Positions 1 through 6,783 are shown, counted from the first letter of the stretch. The stretch: 8,172 nt of DNA from a candidate division FCPU426 bacterium (GCA_003167475.1 PMTB01000138.1:15950-24121); one strand, 5' to 3'. Numbers and translations are program-made. Notes: a model not told the origin generated them from the sequence alone.

Positions 1-21
1 GGCGGACGAGCCAGCGGACAA

Positions 22-139
22 GCGCCCCCTCTCTACAGTGTTATTTTGTTTTAAGGTTTCCGCCCTAATATAATATTGCAGGGGCCAATAGCCCGATGCA
101 ATAGACATTGATCAACTATCAACTCTCTACTATCTCGAG
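22..139 (-). repeat. Composite intergenic repeat, copy A (short hairpin form)
   Basis: The stretch 1-148 has no gene. It holds the right half of the GC palindrome (GCCCCCTCTCTACAG-like, 22-38), then the core hairpin 74-103: TATTGC, GGGC, short loop, GCCC, GCAATA. The conserved GACATTGATCA follows. Heptamer-like tracts (ATCAACT, ATCAACT, CTCTACT) run to about 130. The 20-bp edge found in other copies is missing, and the ankyrin gene's TGA stop lies just beyond. The linker between palindrome and core resembles that of copy C. Confidence 0.8.
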
Positions 140-148
140 TCTTTGACT

Positions 149-1264
149 TCAATCCTCTTTCTCGCCCCTCAACTTCCACAAAAAATCCGCTATCTCTTCC
201 TGCTTGTTTTTCATTGCCTCTTTCATTCCACTGTCAAAATTCCCCGCGCCTTTTTCAACGAGTAATTTCACCATTTCCAGGCTGCCTCCGCCTGCCGCGG
301 TTGTTAGCGCTTCGTTCATGTCGCATTTCCCGGATTCCACCATCATCCTGACCGCGTCCAGGTTCCCCTGTTCCTGCGATATTTCCATGGCCGCGTAAAA
401 ACTGATGTTCCCTCTTTCCATGAGAAGCTTTACTGTTTCCATATGCCCGCCCCGTGCCGCGCTTTTAAGCGCCTGTTTCTGGTCATATGACATGAACCAC
501 CCTGTTTTTAAAAGCCGGCTGACTATCTGCGTGTGCCCGCGCTTTGCCGCCCTTTGCAGCATGGTTTCCATTCCGGAATCCACCATGACGGCTTTCGGGG
601 TTTTTTCAATCAGAAGCTGCACAATATCCTCATGGCCGGCTTCGGCCGCGGAACCCAGGGCGCTCTCAAAATCAGTGGCGCCTTTTTCTATAAGGACGGC
701 CGCTGTTCCCAGCCTGCCGCTCCTGGCCGCCCTGTTCAGGGCCCTGTCCAGCTGTATCGCTCCCCTGTGCACCGCCACGATCACGCCCTCAGTATCGCCG
801 AGTTTCGCTGCCATAAGGAGCTTTTCGCTTTGGGTAAGCTTATGGGTTTTTCTTACTTTATCGCGGTAGTCTTTTATAAGGCTTGCGGTTTCCGGGAAGT
901 TATTTTTTTCGGCCTGCTCCATGCACTCGTCATAGTTGGCCGCGCCGTTCTCGATAAGGTACAGGGCCGCCCGGGTGCGCCCGTTCTTTGCCGCTTCAAA
1001 AAGCGCCCATTCAAGGTCATCCGCGCCGCTTTCCATAAGGCTTTCCATCATGCCGATGGACCCGATGGAAGCCATCACAGCCAGAAGCTGGTCATAGGCG
1101 TTCGCGCCCTTTTCCTCCAAAAACTTATTTATTTCAAGGTGTTTTCCTTTTCCAGCGGCCCGATTAGCCGCCTTAAGGTCGTCCGCCCCTGCCGTAAAAG
1201 CCGCCTTTACCGCATCCAGGTCGCCTATGGCGGCCGCTTTTATTAATTTCTCGTTTTCAGTCAT
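149..1264 (-). CDS. Ankyrin-repeat protein, cytoplasmic
   Basis: This 371-residue protein consists almost entirely of ankyrin-type helix pairs. About twelve can be counted, near residues 5-27, 31-54, 58-82, 87-108, 113-131, 147-168, 175-196, 203-222, 234-255, 265-285, 318-339 and 346-365. Typical units read AARSGRLGTAAVLIEKGA and TAAGGGSLEMVKLLVEKGA. The classical TPLHxA turn is mostly replaced by a 'xxAL..AA' form. A charged linker at about 132-146 separates two blocks. The second block restarts with SEKLLMAAKLGD, echoing NEKLIKAAAIGD at the N terminus, which suggests internal duplication. There is no signal peptide or membrane segment, so a soluble intracellular binding scaffold is likely; the partner is unknown. 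The ATG follows CCGGAGCG with GGAG eight bases upstream. A near-consensus promoter lies 40-70 bases further up. The stop is TGA and is not inside the downstream repeat, unlike three other genes here. Ankyrin identity is confident; the role is not known. Confidence 0.9.
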   Translation of the reverse strand: MTENEKLIKAAAIGDLDAVKAAFTAGADDLKAANRAAGKGKHLEINKFLEEKGANAYDQLLAVMASIGSIGMMESLMESGADDLEWALFEAAKNGRTRAALYLIENGAANYDECMEQAEKNNFPETASLIKDYRDKVRKTHKLTQSEKLLMAAKLGDTEGVIVAVHRGAIQLDRALNRAARSGRLGTAAVLIEKGATDFESALGSAAEAGHEDIVQLLIEKTPKAVMVDSGMETMLQRAAKRGHTQIVSRLLKTGWFMSYDQKQALKSAARGGHMETVKLLMERGNISFYAAMEISQEQGNLDAVRMMVESGKCDMNEALTTAAGGGSLEMVKLLVEKGAGNFDSGMKEAMKNKQEEIADFLWKLRGEKED

Positions 1265-1305
1265 TTTAATCGCTCCGGTTGTTATACATGCATACCATTA
1301 TATAT

Positions 1306-1334
1306 AATATAGCAGAAGAACAACAGCGGGTCAA
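1306..1334 (-). promoter_or_regulatory. Sigma70-type promoter of the ankyrin gene
   Basis: On the minus strand a -35 box TTGACC (1334-1329) is separated by exactly 17 bases from a -10 box TATATT (1311-1306). An overlapping alternative TATAAT-like sequence lies a few bases further on. The predicted start would give a leader of about 35 bases before the ATG at 1264. The match and spacing are good, and no other gene lies between it and the ankyrin gene. Confidence 0.65.
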
Positions 1335-1384
1335 CCTAGAGGTGAGGCAGTAAATAGTAAGAGATCGAGAACAATAGAAAGTCC

Positions 1385-1557
1385 TTCTATAATAGCCACC
1401 GAGCTTGCTAAATCAATCTGTTCAACCCGCTCAATCTGCTCACACGCCTTCGCTCCATTTATAATATTGCGTGGGCGTAAGCCCGCCGCAATAGACATTA
1501 ATCAATTCTCGATTTTCGATTCTCGAACGAAACCAATGAAGGTAAACAGCCTTTAAG
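1385..1557 (-). repeat. Composite intergenic repeat, copy B (short hairpin form)
   Basis: In order on the plus strand: TATAATAGCCACCGAGCTTG (module shared with D and F), degenerate heptamers, CCTTCGCTCCA, the core hairpin 1465-1493 with short inner arm (GGGC gtaa GCCC), GACATTAATCA, three heptamers (TCTCGAT, TTTCGAT, TCTCGAA), then the edge AATGAAGGTAAACAGCC with one extra T before TTA. The edge lies 57 bases beyond the stop of the 168-aa gene. A second CTTCTATAATA stretch at about 1560 hints at a further truncated copy. Confidence 0.85.
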
Positions 1558-1611
1558 CCCTTCTATAATAACAGCAACATTAACCCTTCTGCTCTCTCAG
1601 GCCTGTGCCTT

Positions 1612-2118
1612 TTAAGACTCCCAGTAATCAAAATCCCCCGTGGCCGCGCAGATTGACTGCCTGTAACACTCGGAGAGCTCCGCGATATTGTCCTTCATTT
1701 CATCGGTGAGCGGCCCGAAAGAACCCGAGAACAGTATAAAACTCTCAAGCCGGTCCACGGCGTGATGGTCGTCAAACATGCCCTTTACGACGCTGAGCCT
1801 TTTTATCGCGTCAATAACCAGCCCTAAGGCCCTGTAAGCCGCGGCATTCTGCCGCATAATACCGGCTTCGTCGATTTCACCGTCCTCTGCGGGGAAGAAA
1901 ATATCCGCATAGCCGGCAAAAAGCCACATAAGGTCAGTCTGTTCCTGCTGCGTGATACCGTTTTTTTTATCGCTTATTATCTTCTCAAATATATTGTTCC
2001 CCGCCTGGTCTATCTCAAAAACATTAAAAGTCCCGGGCATATCCCGGTAAACAGCAACAGCCGCGTCCCGTAAAACCCTGAAAATAAACTGCCTTCTTTG
2101 TTCTATAAGCGGGTCCAT
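1612..2118 (-). CDS. Hypothetical protein, 168 aa, unrecognised
   Basis: I do not recognise this family. The protein is 168 residues, acidic and probably largely helical, with no signal peptide or membrane segment, so a soluble cytoplasmic location is likely. The N terminus is amphipathic (MDPLIEQRRQFIFRVLRDAA). The middle holds an acidic stretch (FFPAEDGEIDEAG, about 74-86) followed by a helix-rich part (AYRALGLVIDAIKRLSVVKG). The C terminus ends in DFDYWES. It is very likely a real gene: the ATG has a GGAGG Shine-Dalgarno seven bases upstream, and a well-spaced promoter lies directly before it. It stands alone, with repeat copies on both sides. The stop TAA is about 57 bases before the edge of repeat copy B. 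The bases just after the stop (TAAAAGGCACAGG) faintly resemble the repeat edge seen after other genes. Confidence 0.75.
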   Translation of the reverse strand: MDPLIEQRRQFIFRVLRDAAVAVYRDMPGTFNVFEIDQAGNNIFEKIISDKKNGITQQEQTDLMWLFAGYADIFFPAEDGEIDEAGIMRQNAAAYRALGLVIDAIKRLSVVKGMFDDHHAVDRLESFILFSGSFGPLTDEMKDNIAELSECYRQSICAATGDFDYWES

Positions 2119-2151
2119 AAAAGGGCCTCCGTGTTTTATAAAGATGAATAT

Positions 2152-2180
2152 ATTATATTCCTAAAAAAATTATTTTACAA
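2152..2180 (-). promoter_or_regulatory. Sigma70-type promoter of the 168-aa gene
   Basis: On the minus strand TTGTAA (2180-2175) and a perfect TATAAT (2157-2152) are spaced by 17 bases. Transcription would begin near 2145, leaving a leader of about 27 bases that contains the GGAGG ribosome site. The sequence between the boxes is very AT-rich. Confidence 0.65.
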
Positions 2181-2252
2181 GGTGTGATGTTTGTAATTTT
2201 TCCGCGAAAGAAGGAATAAAACGTGCCATTCGTTAAGATCCCGCTGAGTAAT

Positions 2253-2341
2253 GGGGGCAAGCACGTCATGTGCCCGAGTTACTGCGAGCTGTGCCTTGTA
2301 CCCGAGTTACTGCGAGTGGTACATGGTGGTACATAGCCCCC
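2253..2341. repeat. GC palindrome with expanded, internally repeated loop
   Basis: GGGGGC (2253-2258) and GCCCCC (2336-2341) match the arms of the compact palindrome found elsewhere, but here 77 bases lie between them. Inside are a small hairpin GCAC/GTGC (2261-2273), a 16-bp direct repeat CCCGAGTTACTGCGAG at 2273-2288 and 2301-2316, and a hairpin TGTACC/GGTACA (2297-2323). GTGGTACAT is also repeated at 2316-2324 and 2326-2334. This explains most of the gene-free stretch 2181-2350. Confidence 0.75.
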
Positions 2342-2495
2342 TCTCTGCAGTTTATTATTATTGTTGTGCCCTAATTATAATATTGCAAGGGCGCAGGTAA
2401 TAAGCGAAGCGAAATGACCGAGCCCGCCGCAATAGACATTGATCAAATCTCGATTTTCAAATTTCGAACGCGACCAATGAAGGTAAACAGCCTTA
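2342..2495 (-). repeat. Composite intergenic repeat, copy C (long hairpin form)
   Basis: The core hairpin spans 2381-2434 with arms TATTGC/GCAATA and GGGC/GCCC. An inner arm, GGTAAT/ATGACC with one mismatch, encloses AAGCGAAGCGA. GACATTGATCA, heptamer-like sequence and the 20-bp edge AATGAAGGTAAACAGCCTTA (2476-2495) follow. The final TTA is the serpin's TAA stop on the minus strand. The left linker (CTCTCTGCAG then TTATT) resembles copy A, not the other copies. Confidence 0.87.
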
Positions 2496-3725
2496 AGTTC
2501 TGGAGTCTCCCGGGTTTACTACCTTCCCTATGAACAGTATCATCCCGGTCGCATTCTCCCTGATGATGAAAATGAACGGGTGGTCCGCGGTAAATTCCGC
2601 CGGCTTGCCTATACTGATGGACATATTGCGCAATGTCACGAACACCGACGCCCTCATGTCCGCGTCCTGTGTACCTTCCTCGTTCACGTCCAGGTAAGAC
2701 TGATGTATGGCCTGCGATATAAGCGGGTCCTTTCCGTCAGTCATGCCGGTAAGGTCCGCGCCCGTAAAAGCCGAAGGCATGCCCAACTGCGACAAAGTGC
2801 CCCCCATTAGACGGCTTGAATCTATGCTGAATTTCGGCAGGCTCACTTCCACGGGCTCGGGCCTGCGCCTGGCCTGTTCGAGTGCCTGATACCAGTTCTC
2901 CATATTGTCGTATGTAAAAAGTTTTTCAAGCGCCGACGTATCGCCGTTGTCCGGCAGGAATATCAGCATTGAAAGCCCGTTCCCGGCAAATGGAAGTTCG
3001 AGCACTTTTGTCCCGGCCCAGTGTTCCGTGTCGAGATAAGCGTTCATTTTCGCGTGCATCATGTCCACAACGTTTTTTTTCCCGTCCATAAGGGTGAAAT
3101 ACTCCGCTTTTGTCTTTTTTAATTCGAATTTATGCAGCCAATCAGTCCGCAGGCACGCGGCGCTGGTAAGCACCAACTTGGTGCGTTTGCTGAAAAGCCC
3201 CTCGGAAGCGGGCGGTTTTGCCCGCCTTCCCGTGGCTGTTTCGAACCAGCCGTTTATGGCGGAACGCGCGCTGTCCGAATCGCCTCCAAAATCAATGTTC
3301 GAAGCGTCGCCATTATAATCATTTTTCGCGCAGGAAAGGAAGCCGTCCTGCAGTTTGTAAGCGGACCCGGCCCACAGCGCGCTTGAATTTATAAGATCGT
3401 ACTGACGCTCTTTCTTATTGAGTTTTTCACGGAACCCGGAAAGTATCCGCTTTAATTCGCCCGTATCCTGCGGAAAGTGCAGGGCCCCCTTCATTTCTTC
3501 GGCGGTCTTTCCGCGCGCGCCTTCGTATACCAAAGCCATGGAAGTGAAAATAGAATAAGGGGAGAGCACTATATTCCTGTCAGAACCGGTGTTTGACGAA
3601 AAAATATCAAACGCAAGCCTGTTGACTGCTTCCACAGATGGTTCATTCCCGGCAAAAGAAGGGCTGAAAAAAACGGTCCAAAGAAGGAACACGCTTAAAA
3701 GATGAGAGATCTTTATTTTGCCCAT
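2493..3725 (-). CDS. Secreted serpin (serine protease inhibitor family I4)
   Basis: The protein is a full-length 410-residue serpin. Residues 1-25 form a signal peptide (basic start, LLSVFLLWTVFF core, cleavage after SFA), so it is exported. Family hallmarks are in order: NIVLSPYSIF (51-60), YEGARGKTAEEM (67-78), MLIFLPD (253-259), PKFSIDSSRLM (297-307), QLGMPSAFTGADLTGMT (313-329), the hinge NEEGT (348-352) and DHPFIFIIRENATGMILFIG (381-400). The shutter serines (55, 58) and histidine (341) are present, but the usual shutter asparagine appears as Ser188 or nearby. The reactive loop begins EEGTQDADMRAS. Inhibitory serpins carry small residues at P12-P9, whereas here the series is Asp-Ala-Asp-Met, so inhibition is uncertain. 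Counting from P15 Gly351, P1 would be Leu365 with Arg366 as P1', and the P' side is a few residues longer than in antitrypsin. The ATG has only a distant AAGG, but a short upstream ORF with a strong ribosome site overlaps it, suggesting translational coupling. The TAA stop coincides with the edge of repeat copy C. Confidence 0.95.
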   Translation of the reverse strand: MGKIKISHLLSVFLLWTVFFSPSFAGNEPSVEAVNRLAFDIFSSNTGSDRNIVLSPYSIFTSMALVYEGARGKTAEEMKGALHFPQDTGELKRILSGFREKLNKKERQYDLINSSALWAGSAYKLQDGFLSCAKNDYNGDASNIDFGGDSDSARSAINGWFETATGRRAKPPASEGLFSKRTKLVLTSAACLRTDWLHKFELKKTKAEYFTLMDGKKNVVDMMHAKMNAYLDTEHWAGTKVLELPFAGNGLSMLIFLPDNGDTSALEKLFTYDNMENWYQALEQARRRPEPVEVSLPKFSIDSSRLMGGTLSQLGMPSAFTGADLTGMTDGKDPLISQAIHQSYLDVNEEGTQDADMRASVFVTLRNMSISIGKPAEFTADHPFIFIIRENATGMILFIGKVVNPGDSRT

Positions 3726-3781
3726 GTCAGATCATACCTTATGGTAAGGCCTATCAAGGTGCCACCGATATCCGCAAGCAT
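3713..3781 (-). CDS. Putative 22-codon upstream ORF overlapping the serpin start
   Basis: A small ORF begins at ATG 3781, four bases after a perfect AGGAGG (3791-3786). It encodes 22 residues (start MLADIGG, end RYDLTWAK) and stops with TAA at 3715-3713. It overlaps the first codons of the serpin by 13 bases in another frame. The serpin ATG has no comparable ribosome site of its own. The arrangement fits translational coupling or a leader peptide. It could instead be the relic 3' end of a lost gene, since the last residues look like a membrane beta-strand. No protein family can be assigned. Confidence 0.45.
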   Translation of the reverse strand: MLADIGGTLIGLTIRYDLTWAK

Positions 3782-3857
3782 ATAACCTCCTGTTATGACG
3801 GTTTGCCTTAGTTTTTTTACCGGATAAAACCGGTACATGTTTTATTTACATGATGAT

Positions 3858-3863
3858 ATTATA
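3858..3863 (-). promoter_or_regulatory. Candidate -10 box of the serpin unit
   Basis: A perfect TATAAT is read on the minus strand (3863-3858) inside a strongly AT-rich stretch. No good -35 is seen at 16-18 bases; the best is GTTTTA. It would give a leader of about 70 bases before the small upstream ORF. That leader contains a 6-bp hairpin, TACCGG and CCGGTA around ATAAAA (3818-3835). The hairpin has no T tract on its 3' side on either strand, so it is not a terminator and may be a leader structure. Confidence 0.45.
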
Positions 3864-3956
3864 CAACAAAAAAATTAAAATAAAACGGTTTTTAACGTTC
3901 AAAAAGGCGGGATAAAAAATAACGCAGTTATCGAAAATGCAGTATCGGGAAGGCCC

Positions 3957-4092
3957 TATTATAATACCTGCCGGGCTTGCTAAATCTACTTTCGACTATC
4001 TACTCTCTCATGCCCTTCGCCCCACTTATAATATTGCAAGGGCGTAGGTCACGAGCCTGTGAGTGACCAGCACGCAGCAATAGACATTGATC
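3957..4092 (-). repeat. Composite intergenic repeat, copy D (truncated)
   Basis: It carries TATTATAATACC, the GGGCTTGCTAAATC module, heptamers (ATCTACT, TTCGACT, ATCTACT), GCCCTTCGC, and the core hairpin 4032-4082 with GGTCAC/GTGACC inner arm. One outer pair is broken (GGGC against GCAC). It stops after GACATTGATC, where heptamers and the 20-bp edge should follow. A GC palindrome and copy E come next. Confidence 0.85.
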
Positions 4093-4123
4093 TGTGTCCG
4101 GCCGTATTCCCCCGTCCCTGTTT

Positions 4124-4143
4124 AGAGGGGGCAAGCCCCCTCT
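4124..4143. repeat. GC-rich perfect palindrome
   Basis: AGAGGGGG and CCCCCTCT form a perfect 8-bp stem around CAAG. It is followed by CTACAAAATCTAAA, which also follows the palindrome at 6960, and preceded by CCCGTCCCTGTTT, like the sequence at the right end of the window. There is no T tract, so it is not a classical terminator. Confidence 0.85.
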
Positions 4144-4181
4144 CTACAAAATCTAAAACGGTTATGGACGCACCCTTCCCA

Positions 4182-4317
4182 CGCCCTTCGCCCTACTTAT
4201 AATATTGCAAGGGCGCAGGTCACAAGCGAAGCGAGTGACCAAAGCCCGCAGCAATAGACATTGATCAATTTTCGATTCTCGATTATCGGACACAACCAAT
4301 GAAGGTAAACAGCCTTA
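4182..4317 (-). repeat. Composite intergenic repeat, copy E (long hairpin form)
   Basis: The core hairpin spans 4203-4256 with three paired arms: TATTGC/GCAATA, GGGC/GCCC and GGTCAC/GTGACC around AAGCGAAGCGA. Then come GACATTGATCA, heptamers (TTTCGAT, TCTCGAT, TATCGGA) and the complete 20-bp edge 4298-4317. The final TTA is the transporter's TAA stop. The GAGCTTGCTAAATC module is missing on its left. Confidence 0.9.
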
Positions 4318-5871
4318 TGTTTTATTTTTCCCGCCCGTAACCCGCAGCGGCAGCAAAAATGCCAGCGGTATCGAGAGCGCCGCCGCCACTGTGGCTATAA
4401 AAAACGTATCCTGGAACGACCTTATCACAGCCGACTGTATTATGCTGTTCATGCACAAAGCCCGCGCGGCTGTTGCCGCCGCGCCGATATTAAGCCCGAG
4501 ACTGTGTATATGCTCCATGATGAGGCCGGCGCTTTGTGCCATGGCCTGGGTTCCGCTTTTCATGTTCTGACCCGCTATGGCGATATGGAAAACAGACCTG
4601 CTTGACATCACCGCGGTAAAAAAAGCTATGCCCACGGCGTCGCCTATCTGCTGTAAGATATTGTTCATTGACGAGGCCACCGCTATCTTGTCCTTTGGTA
4701 CCATGTTCATAAAAGCGGTCATGAGCGGGGCTATCATGAGCGCGATCCCTACATTCCTTATGGCCATGGGATATATCAGGCTCCACTGGCTCGTGCTTGC
4801 GGTGATATTGACGTACAGGTATGTGCTTATGGCCACCATTATAAGTCCGACAATGGTGGGTACTTTTGGGCCGACTTTGTCGGCAAGCTTGCCCACAAAA
4901 GGCATAGCCGCGATCATTACCAGTGAGGCCGGGAACATGAGCATGCCGCTTTGCACCGCTGTGTATCCGAGCTGCTGCTGTACAAAAACCGGAATGAGGA
5001 ATATGGAGCCGAACATTGTTGCCGAGCGTACCACTGTAAGGATTGACAGGTTCGCGAAAAGCGGTATTTTATAAAGCCGCAGGTCCATTAGCGGGTTGCT
5101 TATGTTTGTTTCAACAAGGATAAAACCGGTAAGCCCCAGCGAGGCGAGCGTAAGACATGTTATGATATAAGTTGATGTCCACCCCTCTGACTGGCCCTTG
5201 GATATGCCCAGCAGGGTGCAAATGAGAAAAACCGAAAGAAACCCAAATCCCCAGAAATCAAAGGGCTTTTGTTTTACATCCGCGGGTTTGTCGCTGCGCA
5301 GTATCTCCACCGCTGCCACTGTCCCTATGATGCCTATGGGCAGGTTCACAAAAAATATCGAACGCCACCCGAAATAATCCGTAAGGTAACCGCCGAGTAT
5401 GGGCCCGAAGAGCGGGAATATGAAGACGATCGCCATAAAACCAAAGGCTGTACCGCGCTCTTCAGGCGGAAATATTTCCGTCATCATGGCCATGACCGTG
5501 GGCATGATTATTCCGCTGGCCACGGCCTGTATGACGCGGGCGATGATTAGGGTCGGCAGGTTCCAGGCAATCCCGCACAGGACCGACCCGATGGTAAAAA
5601 ATACCAGCGAGAGCACGTACATATTTTTATACCCTGTTTTTTCGCGCAGCCAGCCCGTCATTGGCATAAATATGGCGTTGGCGAGCATATAGACGGTTGT
5701 CACCCACTCGATACTGCTCAATGTCACGCCGAAGTCCGCCATGATCTTGGGGATGGCCACATTGACTATGGACTCGTCAAGCTCGGTCATGACAAAGCCA
5801 ATCATGGTCACTATCATCACTATCCATTTATAGGAGCCTTCGTATTTCGGTTTTTCTATAACGGCGGGCAT
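4315..5871 (-). CDS. DHA2-family multidrug efflux transporter (EmrB/QacA type)
   Basis: This is an inner-membrane proton-coupled drug exporter of the major facilitator superfamily, with about 14 hydrophobic segments. From the ATG start it is 518 residues. Family marks are: TM1 with ELDESIVNVAIPKI (DHA2 form of LDxTIVNVALP), motif A as GWLREKTGYKN after TM2 (about 73-83), the antiporter motif C as GPILGG (about 156-161), followed by WRSIFFVNLPIG. The acidic residues Glu30, Asp32 and Glu33 around the TM1 motif are notable. I start the gene at ATG 5871 because GGAG lies nine bases upstream. A TTG codon at 5886 would add five residues but has no ribosome site. It follows the adaptor gene by 45 bases and is surely co-transcribed with it. 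No outer-membrane factor gene is in the window. Its TAA stop coincides with the edge of repeat copy E. The substrate cannot be predicted. Confidence 0.95.
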   Translation of the reverse strand: MPAVIEKPKYEGSYKWIVMIVTMIGFVMTELDESIVNVAIPKIMADFGVTLSSIEWVTTVYMLANAIFMPMTGWLREKTGYKNMYVLSLVFFTIGSVLCGIAWNLPTLIIARVIQAVASGIIMPTVMAMMTEIFPPEERGTAFGFMAIVFIFPLFGPILGGYLTDYFGWRSIFFVNLPIGIIGTVAAVEILRSDKPADVKQKPFDFWGFGFLSVFLICTLLGISKGQSEGWTSTYIITCLTLASLGLTGFILVETNISNPLMDLRLYKIPLFANLSILTVVRSATMFGSIFLIPVFVQQQLGYTAVQSGMLMFPASLVMIAAMPFVGKLADKVGPKVPTIVGLIMVAISTYLYVNITASTSQWSLIYPMAIRNVGIALMIAPLMTAFMNMVPKDKIAVASSMNNILQQIGDAVGIAFFTAVMSSRSVFHIAIAGQNMKSGTQAMAQSAGLIMEHIHSLGLNIGAAATAARALCMNSIIQSAVIRSFQDTFFIATVAAALSIPLAFLLPLRVTGGKNKT

Positions 5872-5916
5872 GGGTTTATTCTCCAATAAATATTATTTTG
5901 GTCTTAAAGCCCGGTA

Positions 5917-6783
5917 TTACCGGACTTTTATCTTTATTTCGACGGACTGGCCTATGCGAAGGGTTTTTCCCGGGTGCGGGTTAAGCTGTATCTTCACGGG
6001 AATGCGCTGCTCGACCTTTACAAAATTGCCCGAGGCGTTATCCGCGGGTATATAGGAAAACAGGGAAGCCGCGGCATCGCGCACCTCCCCCACTATTCCG
6101 GTCAGGCTGCCGCCCGCGTCAACATTCACATAAACCTGCTGGCCGGGCCTGACAGAGTTTATCTCTTTTTCCTGCACATTCGCCGATATCCACGAGCTGT
6201 CTGTATCCGCGATGGTCACAGCCGCCTGCCCCGCCTCAAGTATGTTCCCCTCGACCGCGGTCTTCTGCAGTACCACGCCGTCCACAGGCGACTTGATAAA
6301 GGTGTGCTCGAGCGCTATCTGCGCTAGTTCCAAATCCGCGTGCGCGGTCAAAGCGTCCTGCCCGGACCTGTCAAGCTGCTGCCTGCTCATGCCGTGCTCT
6401 GACTCCACGGCCCTGGCCCGCGCGTAATCAGTAGCCGTGAATTCCGCGCGCGCCGAAGCCTTTTCCAGCATGGCCTCCGCGGTGCGGTGGTCAAGCTCGA
6501 CCAGTATATCTCCTTTCTTCACAGTATCGCCTTCCTTTATATATACTTTGGTGACAGTATACCCGGCCCCCTGGTTTGCGGCCCGGACAACATCCGCGTC
6601 CACAGCCGCGTCATCAGTAGAGACAAAAGGAAGAAAATTAAAAAACCAGACAAAAAACCCGGCCGCAAAAAGGCAGCATATTATGCCAAAAGCCGTCTGA
6701 GCGTTTTTATTTTTCCACCATTTTTCATTTGTTTGGGCTTGGTCTTTTTTTGTTCCCGGTTCCCTGTCGGCTTTGCTTTTCAT
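5917..6783 (-). CDS. EmrA/HlyD-type periplasmic adaptor (membrane fusion protein)
   Basis: This 288-residue adaptor would join the transporter encoded just downstream to an outer-membrane channel. It has a basic cytoplasmic N terminus (1-27) and one membrane anchor (about 28-50). The STDDAAVDAD segment (55-64) is close to the family's TDNAYVxxD. The first lipoyl half is about 65-100 (YIKEGDTVKKGDILVELD), with a helical hairpin at about 101-159. The second lipoyl half is about 160-192 (TFIKSPVDGVV), then a beta-barrel part with GNFVKVEQRIPVKI (252-265), typical of EmrA. The hairpin is only about 55-60 residues, and the whole protein is clearly shorter than E. coli EmrA (about 390), so the reach across the periplasm would be shorter. 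The ATG follows AGGAG by seven bases. The leader contains a terminator-like hairpin just upstream of the ribosome site. Identity is firm; the outer-membrane partner is unknown. Confidence 0.93.
   Translation of the reverse strand: MKSKADREPGTKKDQAQTNEKWWKNKNAQTAFGIICCLFAAGFFVWFFNFLPFVSTDDAAVDADVVRAANQGAGYTVTKVYIKEGDTVKKGDILVELDHRTAEAMLEKASARAEFTATDYARARAVESEHGMSRQQLDRSGQDALTAHADLELAQIALEHTFIKSPVDGVVLQKTAVEGNILEAGQAAVTIADTDSSWISANVQEKEINSVRPGQQVYVNVDAGGSLTGIVGEVRDAAASLFSYIPADNASGNFVKVEQRIPVKIQLNPHPGKTLRIGQSVEIKIKVR

Noticed and set aside
533..1246. Long plus-strand ORF antisense to the ankyrin gene
   Set aside because: It is a frame shadow: no ribosome site, no recognisable domain, composition typical of antisense reading of helical repeats. 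The minus frame has clear ankyrin repeats.
3811..3835. Rho-independent terminator from the TACCGG/CCGGTA hairpin beside seven Ts
   Set aside because: The T run is on the 5' side of the hairpin on the plus strand and becomes As on the minus strand, so neither strand has the hairpin-then-T order.
5872..5886. TTG start adding five residues to the transporter
   Set aside because: The TTG has no Shine-Dalgarno, whereas the ATG at 5871 has GGAG nine bases upstream, and that GGAG lies within the proposed extension.
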